A stretch of DNA of 64,000 nt, taken from positions 1 to 64,000 of the forward strand of contig CAAEKO010000031.1 of assembly GCA_900756545.1 (NCBI GenBank), read 5' to 3'. Below the pieces are notes generated by a model. That model searched no databases. It saw nothing but the letters and a program-made list of their open reading frames with translations, and was not told the origin of the DNA. The position numbers were made by a program, and so were the translations under genes. The stretch is from Clostridia bacterium (GTDB lineage Bacteria; Bacillota; Clostridia; UBA1381). Position 1 is the first letter of the stretch. Each line of letters opens with the position of its first letter. Shown in pieces: positions 25,960 to 33,499 of the stretch.

Positions 25960-26091
25960 ATGACTGAAAATTTAGAAGCACTCAGACTTGAATTTGACAT
26001 TTTTTTAGATACAAAATTAGACTCACTTACGAGTCCTGAAATCGTAAAACGCGGCTTAGAGATTGAACAAAAATTCTCAGAGCAGCATTGA
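25960..26091 (+). CDS. Spo0E-like small protein (43 residues)
   Basis: MTENLEALRLEFDIFLDTKL followed by DSLTSPEIVKRGLEIEQKFS and EQH. Start ATG with AAAGGAAG at the right distance, its own consensus promoter and a downstream terminator, so it is very likely real despite its size. The two-helix pattern with the L-T-S-P-E turn resembles Spo0E-type aspartyl-phosphate phosphatases, which dephosphorylate Spo0A and delay sporulation. The family's catalytic SQELD motif is not conserved: the aligned position reads GLEIE. Phosphatase activity is therefore doubtful; it may be a variant or an interaction-only homologue. Confidence 0.6.
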   Translation: MTENLEALRLEFDIFLDTKLDSLTSPEIVKRGLEIEQKFSEQH

Positions 26092-26145
26092 TTCAAGCCC
26101 ACCCAAGCATTCTTTCTGCTTTTATCATACGGGCAGAGGATGTTA

Positions 26146-26176
26146 AAAGCGCGCCTTGCGGCGCGCTTTATTTTTT
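26146..26176. terminator. Bidirectional intrinsic terminator
   Basis: AAAGCGCGCC, loop TTGC, GGCGCGCTTT followed by a T-rich run; it lies between the Spo0E-like gene and the convergent pflA. Confidence 0.9.
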
Positions 26177-26887
26177 ATGCAATTTTGCATCTATAAGCTT
26201 TCTAAGCTCCCGCATGGTTTCTTCTCCCGGCGGAGTTATATCCCCAAGCTCATAAGATAGCCCCAACTCTGCCCATTTCGGCACACCTAAAGTATGGTAT
26301 GGGAGCAGGTCCACCCGTTCTACCTTTGCACCATCAATCAGCGTCAGCAGTGCTTGTACCTGTTCTGCGCTGTCTGTATATCCGGGCAGGATCACCTGCC
26401 GTATCCAAAGCGGCTTCTGGATTTTCTTCATATACTCCAGAAAATCCAGCATATGGGAGAAAGACTGCTTTGTAATTTTCTGAAAGGAATCTGCTTCCGT
26501 GTGCTTGATATCCAGCAATACCAAATCTGTGTTGTCCAGTGCAGCCTTAACTTGAGGTGTCAGATAAAAACCACAGGTATCAACAGCCGTATGGATATTT
26601 TCTGCTTTCAGCAGCTTGAAAAGCTCTGTAACAAATTCTGCCTGCATAAATGGTTCTCCGCCGGAAACTGTGACTCCGCCATTCCGTTTAAAATACGGCC
26701 GGTAGCGTATGATTTTTTTTATCAGTTCTTCCGGTTCTACCTCCTCCCCGCCGTCAGGATTCCACGTGTCAGGATTATGGCAATAAATACACCTCTGCGG
26801 ACATCCTTGCAGAAATATAGCAAACCGAAGTCCCGGGCCGTCGACTGCGGCGAAGGTTTCAATAGAATGAATTCTGCCCTTAATCAT
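26168..26887 (-). CDS. pflA: Pyruvate formate-lyase activating enzyme (radical SAM)
   Basis: Installs the glycyl radical on PflB under anaerobiosis. 239 residues. The [4Fe-4S] cluster motif CxxxCxxC reads CPQRCIYCHNPDTW, in the usual place after GPGLRFAIFLQGC. GGVTVSGGEPFMQAEF and the AVDTCGFY block also fit. It lies 57 bases after pflB, separated by a strong hairpin that probably reduces its expression relative to pflB. Confidence 0.96.
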   Translation of the reverse strand: MIKGRIHSIETFAAVDGPGLRFAIFLQGCPQRCIYCHNPDTWNPDGGEEVEPEELIKKIIRYRPYFKRNGGVTVSGGEPFMQAEFVTELFKLLKAENIHTAVDTCGFYLTPQVKAALDNTDLVLLDIKHTEADSFQKITKQSFSHMLDFLEYMKKIQKPLWIRQVILPGYTDSAEQVQALLTLIDGAKVERVDLLPYHTLGVPKWAELGLSYELGDITPPGEETMRELRKLIDAKLHKK

Positions 26888-26910
26888 AATACTTCTCTCC
26901 TCTACGTGAT

Positions 26911-26935
26911 AAAAACGGCCCGCATAGCGGGCCGT
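26911..26935 (-). terminator. Hairpin between pflB and pflA (attenuating terminator)
   Basis: On the minus strand ACGGCCCGC, loop TAT, GCGGGCCGT, then T5. It is GC-rich enough to terminate much of the pflB transcript; pflA would then be made by read-through. Confidence 0.75.
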
Positions 26936-26943
26936 ACTTAGAT

Positions 26944-29169
26944 TTACATATGGTCGTGAAAAGTTCTCGCAATAACCTCCAGCTGTTTATCCCGGGTCAG
27001 CCGTGTAAAGTGTACGGCATAGCCAGAAACGCGTATAGTTAGGTTTGGATATAATTCCGGATGCTCATACGCATCTAAAAGCTGTTCCCTGTTATATACA
27101 TTGACATTTAAATGATGCGCCTTCTGGCTGAAATATCCATCTAAGACACTGACAAGATTATCCTGCCGTTCTGCCATGGTCGCCCCTACCGCCGCCGGCG
27201 TAATCGTAAACGTATTGGATATTCCATCCTGGCAGCATCCATAAGGAAGCTTTGCCACAGAATTCAATGACGCCAGCGCTCCGGAACGGTCGCGGCCATG
27301 CATAGGATTCGCTCCCGGTGCAAATGCTTCACCCTTTACCCGGGTATCCGGTGTGGCGCCTGTATTTTTTCCGTAAACTACATTAGAGGTAATCGTCAGC
27401 ACGGACAGGGTATGCTCAGCATTTCTGTATGCTGGGGTCTTGCGCAGCTCAGCTAGGAAATATTCACACATTTCTACAGCAATTGCATCTACTCTGTCAT
27501 CATCATTACCGTATTTCGGGAAATCACCCCTTACATCAAAATCCACGGCAATCCCCCGCTCATCCCGGATGGGCGTTACTTTCGCATACTTTATAGCGCT
27601 CAGAGAATCCACAACGACTGACAATCCGGCAATGCCAAAAGCCATAACCCGGCGCATACTGGTATCTATCAGCGCCATCTGAATTTTTTCATAGGCATAT
27701 TTATCATGCATATAATGGATCACATTCATGGTGTTCACGTAGAGCTTAGCCAGCCAGGCCGCATATACCTTAAACCGGGCCATTACCGTATCATAATCCA
27801 ATACGCCGTCCAGATTATCCCCCGCCGGCCCAATCTGCTCGCCTTCAATCTCGTCCCGCCCGCCGTTTATAGCCATCAGCAGGATTTTCGGCAGATTTGC
27901 CCTTGCTCCAAAGAACTGCATCTGCTTTCCGATTTTTGTAACAGATACACAGCAGGCGATACCGTAATCATCACCATAGTCTGGACGCATAATATCATCG
28001 TTTTCATATTGAATGGAATCCGTATCAATGGATACCTTTGCGCAATACCGCTTGAAAGGTTCCGGCAGCCGGTCCGACCAGAGGATCGTCAGGTTTGGTT
28101 CAGGGGCAGGATTTAATGTATACAGTGTGTGCAGAACACGGAAGGAATTTTTTGTTACCAGCGTTCGGCCGTCCTCTCCCATACCACCGATCGATTCGGT
28201 TACCCAGTTCGGGTCTCCGGCAAAAAGCTCGTTATATTCCGGCGTCCGAAGCTGGCGGCTCATACGGAGCTTCAAAATAAAGTCATCCATTATTTCCTGC
28301 GCACCTTCTTCTGTCAGCGCGCCTTCCGCCAAATCTCGTTCGAAATAAATATCTAAAAAGGTACTTGTCCGGCCTAAAGACATCGCCGCGCCGTTCTGTT
28401 CTTTGATTGCCGCAAGATAAGCAAAATACGTCCATTGTACAGCCTCTTTTGCATTTTCTGCCGGCGCTGAAATGTCTACGCCGTAGCTTTCGGCCATAGT
28501 CTTCAAATCCTGTAAAGCCTTGATCTGGTCTGTAATTTCTTCACGCTTGCGGATAACGCCCTCCGACATATCCAAAAGATCCAACCCAGCCTTGTCCTCT
28601 TTTTTCCATGCAATAAGTCTGTCTATACCATACAGGGCAACCCGCCGATAATCCCCAATTATTCTGCCCCGGCCATAAGCGTCCGGCAGGCCAGTTAAAA
28701 TATGTGCGTGGCGCACCTTCCGCATTTGGGGCGTATAGGCCTTGAATACACCGTCGTTATGTGTGGTGTGATTTTTGAACTGGTTCAGGATTTTTTCTGA
28801 CACAGCATAGCCATACTCCTTGCAGGCCTGCTGCGCCATACGGATACCCCCAAAAGGATTCACATTCCGGCGCAGCGGCGCGTCCGTCTGCAAGCCTACG
28901 ATGATCTCATTATCCTTGTCTAAATACCCCGGCGCATATCCAGTAATGGTTGAAACAGTTTCTGTGTCAATATCAAATACACCGCCCCTGTCCATCTCTT
29001 CCTTCCGCAGAGCATTATACTGCGCATTCAATTTTTTGGTGCGCTTTGTAGCCTCTGCCAGAAAAGTCTCATCCCCTTCATAGGGCGTATAATTATTTTG
29101 TATAAAATCACGGACATTGATCTCCCGGCGCCAAAGCTCACCACGAAATCCCCGATATGCATGTTCCAT
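26944..29169 (-). CDS. pflB: Formate C-acetyltransferase (pyruvate formate-lyase)
   Basis: Converts pyruvate and CoA to acetyl-CoA and formate, a core anaerobic fermentation step. 741 residues from ATG 29169 (GGGAGG upstream; the frame from 29196 has no site). The catalytic Cys pair is in GIACCVSVTKIGKQMQFFG (about residue 410) and the glycyl-radical loop is LTIRVSGYAVHFTRL near the C-terminus. Length and both motifs match classical PflB rather than a glycerol dehydratase-type glycyl radical enzyme. pflA follows. Confidence 0.97.
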   Translation of the reverse strand: MEHAYRGFRGELWRREINVRDFIQNNYTPYEGDETFLAEATKRTKKLNAQYNALRKEEMDRGGVFDIDTETVSTITGYAPGYLDKDNEIIVGLQTDAPLRRNVNPFGGIRMAQQACKEYGYAVSEKILNQFKNHTTHNDGVFKAYTPQMRKVRHAHILTGLPDAYGRGRIIGDYRRVALYGIDRLIAWKKEDKAGLDLLDMSEGVIRKREEITDQIKALQDLKTMAESYGVDISAPAENAKEAVQWTYFAYLAAIKEQNGAAMSLGRTSTFLDIYFERDLAEGALTEEGAQEIMDDFILKLRMSRQLRTPEYNELFAGDPNWVTESIGGMGEDGRTLVTKNSFRVLHTLYTLNPAPEPNLTILWSDRLPEPFKRYCAKVSIDTDSIQYENDDIMRPDYGDDYGIACCVSVTKIGKQMQFFGARANLPKILLMAINGGRDEIEGEQIGPAGDNLDGVLDYDTVMARFKVYAAWLAKLYVNTMNVIHYMHDKYAYEKIQMALIDTSMRRVMAFGIAGLSVVVDSLSAIKYAKVTPIRDERGIAVDFDVRGDFPKYGNDDDRVDAIAVEMCEYFLAELRKTPAYRNAEHTLSVLTITSNVVYGKNTGATPDTRVKGEAFAPGANPMHGRDRSGALASLNSVAKLPYGCCQDGISNTFTITPAAVGATMAERQDNLVSVLDGYFSQKAHHLNVNVYNREQLLDAYEHPELYPNLTIRVSGYAVHFTRLTRDKQLEVIARTFHDHM

Positions 29170-29246
29170 TCTATTGCCTCCCTTGTATAACCTCATTTTG
29201 AAACCACTATATGTTGTAGAATTAAAATATTTTTAATACCATTTAT

Positions 29247-29275
29247 AGTATACAACAAAAGTGTACTTTTGGCAA
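29247..29275 (-). promoter_or_regulatory. pflB promoter with an internal inverted repeat
   Basis: Minus strand TTGCCA (29275-29270), 17-base spacer, TATACT (29252-29247). The spacer carries the inverted repeat CAAAAGT-GT-ACTTTTG (29256-29271, plus strand), a candidate repressor site. Confidence 0.6.
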
Positions 29276-29328
29276 TAGTAAAAAACAACCAAAGATTGCT
29301 ATATAAACCCTTAAAAAGCCTAATATTT

Positions 29329-29709
29329 TTACAAAATATTTTCCAGCCGCAGCTTATAATTCTTCGGTAAGTATTCGAATAATATGTCTAAAACCCTGCT
29401 TTTTGCCAAGGCGTCTGTTTTAGCATATCCCTCAACATAGCCGGCAAGTTCAGACAAATTGCTTTCAATTTTATCCAGCGTAGAATGGTCAATAATCATG
29501 GATAAAGAAATTTTTTTCTCCTCAACATATTTTGTCAGTTCTTGAACCTGTCCTACGGCGCTCTCAAAATCATCATTATGGATCATATTCATGATTTGAT
29601 TGTTATGCTCCATCATATTTTCAGAAATCTCATTCAATTCCCGCGTATAAAACACACTGCCCACTATGATTACTGCAGCAATCACGATTGCCGTGAAAAA
29701 GCTTTTCAT
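29329..29709 (-). CDS. DUF4363-like membrane-anchored protein
   Basis: 126 residues: an N-terminal membrane anchor (about 4-20, SFFTAIVIAAVIIVGSVFYT) and an extracytoplasmic helical part (about 22-126). Length and pattern fit the DUF4363 family, which regularly follows a DUF421 gene in Clostridia, as here. The ATG overlaps the DUF421 stop by one base (TAATG), indicating translational coupling. The function is unknown; sporulation-linked expression is common for DUF421 proteins. Confidence 0.7.
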   Translation of the reverse strand: MKSFFTAIVIAAVIIVGSVFYTRELNEISENMMEHNNQIMNMIHNDDFESAVGQVQELTKYVEEKKISLSMIIDHSTLDKIESNLSELAGYVEGYAKTDALAKSRVLDILFEYLPKNYKLRLENIL

Positions 29710-30398
29710 TATTTCTTGTCCTCCTCACCCTTACGCTGTATTTGCAGTCCATCATTTTCATTGTATACACCGTAAAACACATCCCGGATTTCAAATACAC
29801 GCAGCTTTTTCAATTCCTTTAAAAGCCATTCCCTTGTCTTCCCGCTCCGCTCCAGCTCTGAATGGTTCAGGCGTCCGTCAGAGATGAGCATGTATGGCAG
29901 GCTCTCGGGCTGTGCTCCTTTAACGTTTAAATCCCGGACAGTAACTGTTCTCGCCTGCTTTTTAGGAATAATACTGAGCGTTCCGTTGGTTTCCAGAACA
30001 GCTACCTCAACGTCCAGAATATTTGGATATCCGCCGCTCCGGAGCTGCTCCTGCAAATCGTTCATATTGAACCGAATCCGACGCATTTCCTTCTCGTTCA
30101 GATGTCCCTGATAGATGATGATACTGGGCTCGCCGGTCAGAAATCTGCGTGCAGTCCTGCTTTTCAGGCTTATAAAGGACATCGTAACCTCTGCCACCAA
30201 AAGCGTCAGAACCGGAATCGCACCAGCCAATAAAGGAATGTCAATCGCCTGCATCGGCACAGAAGCCAGGTCAGAAATCATAATCGCCACAGCCAATTCC
30301 GAGGGCTGCATTTCTCCAATCTGTCGCTTGCCCATAATCCGCATGGAAGTGACGACCACCGCAAATAATATCAATGTCCGAAAAACCAAAACCAACAT
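29709..30398 (-). CDS. DUF421 membrane protein (YetF/YdfS type)
   Basis: 229 residues. Two or three N-terminal membrane helices contain the family block SMRIMGKRQIGEMQPSELAV. The soluble C-terminal domain holds EPSIIIYQGHLNEKEMRRIR and MNDLQEQLRSGGYPNILDVE, both typical of YetF-type proteins. Several Bacillus relatives are in the spore membrane, but the biochemical role is not known. Coupled to the DUF4363 gene. Confidence 0.88.
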   Translation of the reverse strand: MLVLVFRTLILFAVVVTSMRIMGKRQIGEMQPSELAVAIMISDLASVPMQAIDIPLLAGAIPVLTLLVAEVTMSFISLKSRTARRFLTGEPSIIIYQGHLNEKEMRRIRFNMNDLQEQLRSGGYPNILDVEVAVLETNGTLSIIPKKQARTVTVRDLNVKGAQPESLPYMLISDGRLNHSELERSGKTREWLLKELKKLRVFEIRDVFYGVYNENDGLQIQRKGEEDKK

Positions 30399-30465
30399 AC
30401 ATATAATCCTTTCTTTATTTCTTTTTTATACTATTTCCTTTTTGCCAAAATATCATACAAAAGTA

Positions 30466-30494
30466 TTTACTTTCACACATTGACGTGTTACAAT
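30466..30494 (+). promoter_or_regulatory. Promoter of yerC-methyltransferase
   Basis: TTTACT (30466-30471), 17-base spacer, TACAAT (30489-30494), 21 bases before the yerC ATG. Confidence 0.55.
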
Positions 30495-30514
30495 AGTAAA
30501 AGAGGTGACGCCGC

Positions 30515-30817
30515 ATGAATCCAAAACTTGTTGATGAAAACATGAACAATTTATTCGAAGCTATATTGTGTCTAAAAACAAAAAAAGACTGCTGCCGCTT
30601 TTTTGAAGATTTGTGTACAATTTCAGAGCTAAAATCTATGAGCCAGCGGCTGGAAGTAGCGCTTATGTTGGAGGAACGATATGTTTATACAGATATTGCA
30701 GCAAAGACCGGCGCCTCCACAGCTACCATCAGTCGTGTAAACCGGTGTCTAAATTATGGGAGTGATGGTTACAAAACTGTGATTCGGCGGATGAAGGACG
30801 GAAAAGCAAATGAGTAA
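30515..30817 (+). CDS. YerC/YecD-family TrpR-like regulator
   Basis: 100 residues, ATG with AGAGGTGA upstream. A TrpR-type fold is visible: SELKSMSQRLEVALMLEERY followed by the HTH TDIAAKTGASTATISRVNRC. This family is found across Firmicutes as a stand-alone DNA-binding protein; its target here is unknown. The last codons overlap the next gene by eight bases, so the two form a coupled pair. Confidence 0.9.
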   Translation: MNPKLVDENMNNLFEAILCLKTKKDCCRFFEDLCTISELKSMSQRLEVALMLEERYVYTDIAAKTGASTATISRVNRCLNYGSDGYKTVIRRMKDGKANE

Positions 30818-31559
30818 CTGTTATCGAAATTTTGCGGATATTTATGACCGCCTCATGTTTCAGGATATCCCTTACAGCCGCTGGGTGGACTATATTGAAA
30901 ATTTGTTTATTCACCATGGAGTGGATCCACAGCTTGTCTGCGAACTGGCCTGCGGCACAGGTAACATGACTATCCCACTGGCTAAACGGGGATATGAAAT
31001 GATCGGCATTGACTTATCGGCGGATATGCTGTCCGCCGCCCGCGGCAAAGCTGTTGCAGAAAATCTGGACATATTATTTTTGAATCAGGACATGACGAAG
31101 CTTGACCTATACGGAACTGTTGACGCGGTATTATGCATGATCGACGGGATCAATTATGTTCTGACTCCCGCTTCCCTATTTGCCATGTTCAAAAAAATTA
31201 AAACGTGTTTTTTAAATCCGGGCGGAATCGTTATATTTGATGTAAGTACAGAAGATAAACTTGCCAAAACCATTGGCAGCAATACTTTTATTTACGACGC
31301 CGATAATATTTTTTATGCATGGGAAAACCGTTACTTTCCCAGCAGAAGAATTTCGGATATGATGCTCCATTTTTTTGTCAAAGAAAAAAACGGCCGTTAC
31401 CGCCGCTTCATTGAACGCCATATTCAGCGGGGCTACCGGCAGTCAGAGCTGACTGCAATTTTAAAAAAAGCCGGCTTTTCCAAGGTGAACGTATATGACG
31501 AACTGCGTTTCACGCCGCCTGTTTCCAAAAGCCAGCGTATCGTGTTTACCGCACAATAA
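30810..31559 (+). CDS. Class I SAM-dependent methyltransferase
   Basis: 249 residues. SAM motif I is VCELACGTGNMTIPLAKRG, followed by motif II GIDLSADMLSAARGKAV and the acidic loop LNQDMTKLDL. The N-terminus YRNFADIYDRLM is characteristic of a Firmicute methyltransferase group encoded with YerC. The substrate cannot be read from sequence. A terminator follows directly. Confidence 0.88.
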   Translation: MSNCYRNFADIYDRLMFQDIPYSRWVDYIENLFIHHGVDPQLVCELACGTGNMTIPLAKRGYEMIGIDLSADMLSAARGKAVAENLDILFLNQDMTKLDLYGTVDAVLCMIDGINYVLTPASLFAMFKKIKTCFLNPGGIVIFDVSTEDKLAKTIGSNTFIYDADNIFYAWENRYFPSRRISDMMLHFFVKEKNGRYRRFIERHIQRGYRQSELTAILKKAGFSKVNVYDELRFTPPVSKSQRIVFTAQ

Positions 31560-31590
31560 AAGGATATGGGGGTGATCCCATATCCTTATT
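31559..31590. terminator. Bidirectional intrinsic terminator
   Basis: AAGGATATGGG, loop GGTGAT, CCCATATCCTT; it lies between convergent genes. Confidence 0.85.
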
Positions 31591-33154
31591 AGTTCTCCAA
31601 AATCATATCCGTATCTTTTGAGGCTTCTGTTTTTTCTTCTTTGTCTCTCCGTTTATACAGCATGTAATCATAGTCTTCAATATACGGCGAGTATTCTCTC
31701 CGGGCAATGCGTTCATAATTTTCATTCAATATTGCGTTGTTTTCCGCCGTATCATTGTTTGTCAGCAATACGACATAATCCGTTTTGGCTTCTTGAAGAT
31801 ATTGATTCTGTGCATCCTGATTGTCCGGAAACTTCTCATAGGGAATGTTTTGCTTCATAAAAAATTTCACGTTTGGAACAATATCCGCAGCAGTATAGAA
31901 CCCCAAATCCAGAGCGTCATAGTTAAGCAGCGTTGCCCCAGGCGTTTCCCGGATAATATCCGCAAAAACGAATTGCACGAGGTCCTCCCGGTTTTTATGC
32001 AAGTCATGGGCATTGGGATGGGCAACTGCTGTCAAAGCCCAAAGGCCTGTGCAGATCACAGGCGCCGCCGCCCCGGGAATAAGCTTCGGCATCCTGGTTC
32101 TGGCCGCCCATTCCAGTACGCTAATGACGCCCAGCGCCGCAAAGGGAGCGCAAATCAGGAAATAATAATCAAATACCTGCTCACTAACCATAGTCGCAGC
32201 TAAAGCTGTCAGCCCGCTGGCAGTCAACGCGATTTTTGCCCAGAGACACATCTTCTCCTTAGGCTTGATCCAGAACAAAAGCAAGCCCAGCCCCCACGGA
32301 ACTGAGATAAGCGGATTTTTATAAAAGCACCGCCAGATATTTTCAAAAACGCTCCCCCAGAACCTTCCGCTTTCATGAATGGTATAGGCAGTAATATTGA
32401 TATAAAAGTAGGTGTAATACAAATTCCACAGTGAATTTGTCAGCCCCACATAAAATAATACCGGCAGACTGGCAATCAACATGCCAAATAAAAACCACAA
32501 TACGCACGGCACAATATGCCGGTATCGCCCCGCGGCAATTGCGGAGATAATCAGTCCCAGCATCCAGCCAACCCAAAAGCCCAAAAGCGTATACTTTATC
32601 CACAAAATCACGCCTGCCAAAACGCCGCAGCCTACAAGCGCGTACCGGCCTATGGGCGCAGGGTAGCCCCTTTGAAAATAGCGAAGGATAAGATATAGCC
32701 CGGCTGTGATAAATGGCAGACAAAACTCCTCGGCGCTGTCGCCTAACACAAAGCAAAAGGAAAACAGCGTAGCCGCGCAGAACAGCGGTACTGTCAAAAA
32801 TAAATACACTCGTTTCAAAAACAGGCAGGTAATTTTCGCCACAAAAAATAGACAGACAGAAAAGGATACGGTTTCAGCCACATAAACCCCCACAAAAGGC
32901 CTGGCAGGACTAAGCCAATAGGCGAGTGTATGGATAAAATATAAAAAAGGCCCCTTTTGCTCGAATATTTCTTTATATAATACCCGTCCATGGGCGAGAG
33001 ACTTTCCAACAGTTACAAATGCATTTGAATCCACCCACTGGCTGATCTGATATAAAGGCGAAGCCTCCGTAGCCACCAGCAAAAACGCGGCAGCAATCAC
33101 AAGACAAAAAATATAATCCAGCACCGCGCTGCCCAAGATACTTTCTTTCTTCAT
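31589..33154 (-). CDS. GT-C type membrane glycosyltransferase-like protein
   Basis: 521 residues with about ten membrane helices and a soluble C-terminal part of about 120 residues. The first luminal loop carries the Asp of GT-C enzymes (WVDSNAFVTVGKSLAHGRV, then YKEIFEQKGPFLYFIH), the usual D-x-x-x-Y-x-x-x-G/KGP layout of PMT-like transferases that use polyprenyl-phosphate sugars. The acceptor (wall polymer or protein) is unknown. It is a single gene; the C-terminal tail EEKTEASKDTDMILEN is charged. Confidence 0.72.
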   Translation of the reverse strand: MKKESILGSAVLDYIFCLVIAAAFLLVATEASPLYQISQWVDSNAFVTVGKSLAHGRVLYKEIFEQKGPFLYFIHTLAYWLSPARPFVGVYVAETVSFSVCLFFVAKITCLFLKRVYLFLTVPLFCAATLFSFCFVLGDSAEEFCLPFITAGLYLILRYFQRGYPAPIGRYALVGCGVLAGVILWIKYTLLGFWVGWMLGLIISAIAAGRYRHIVPCVLWFLFGMLIASLPVLFYVGLTNSLWNLYYTYFYINITAYTIHESGRFWGSVFENIWRCFYKNPLISVPWGLGLLLFWIKPKEKMCLWAKIALTASGLTALAATMVSEQVFDYYFLICAPFAALGVISVLEWAARTRMPKLIPGAAAPVICTGLWALTAVAHPNAHDLHKNREDLVQFVFADIIRETPGATLLNYDALDLGFYTAADIVPNVKFFMKQNIPYEKFPDNQDAQNQYLQEAKTDYVVLLTNNDTAENNAILNENYERIARREYSPYIEDYDYMLYKRRDKEEKTEASKDTDMILEN

Positions 33155-33265
33155 GCGCCTGTCTCCTCATTCCTTTTTGATTCCCCTAAATCGTGCCGCT
33201 TGCTTGAAATAATCATATCATATAACACTACTATTGTCAATAAGTGCCGCATTTTGCGGATATAG

Positions 33266-33294
33266 TTGCAAAACCCGCGTTTTACTGTTATAAT
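33266..33294 (+). promoter_or_regulatory. Promoter of the TetM-like GTPase operon
   Basis: TTGCAA (33266-33271), 17-base spacer, TATAAT (33289-33294), 29 bases before the first ATG. No leader peptide or attenuator of the tet(M) kind fits in this short leader. Confidence 0.7.
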
Positions 33295-33323
33295 AAGGGT
33301 AATTAACACGTTTTGGAGGTAGT

Positions 33324-33494
33324 ATGGAACCAAAGGATTATATCTTAGCGGCTATTGACGGCGAATATGCCATTCTGAAAAATATAGAAGACGGCGGTGA
33401 AGTATTTATTGCTTTAGGACTGCTGCCGCCCAGCGCAGACATTGGCACAAAGCTGCATTTTGAAAACTTTGAATATACGGTCATGACGGAGTGA
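33324..33494 (+). CDS. Small acidic protein, DUF3006-like (56 residues)
   Basis: MEPKDYILAAIDGEYAILKN, then IEDGGEVFIALGLLPPSADI and a short tail. TTTTGGAGG precedes the ATG. The pattern of a short beta barrel with AxxDGxYAxLxN and an LPPSAxxG turn recalls DUF3006 proteins, but I place it there only tentatively. Its stop codon overlaps the region of the next start (GTGA), so it is translationally linked to the GTPase gene. Confidence 0.65.
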   Translation: MEPKDYILAAIDGEYAILKNIEDGGEVFIALGLLPPSADIGTKLHFENFEYTVMTE

Positions 33495-33499
33495 ACTAT

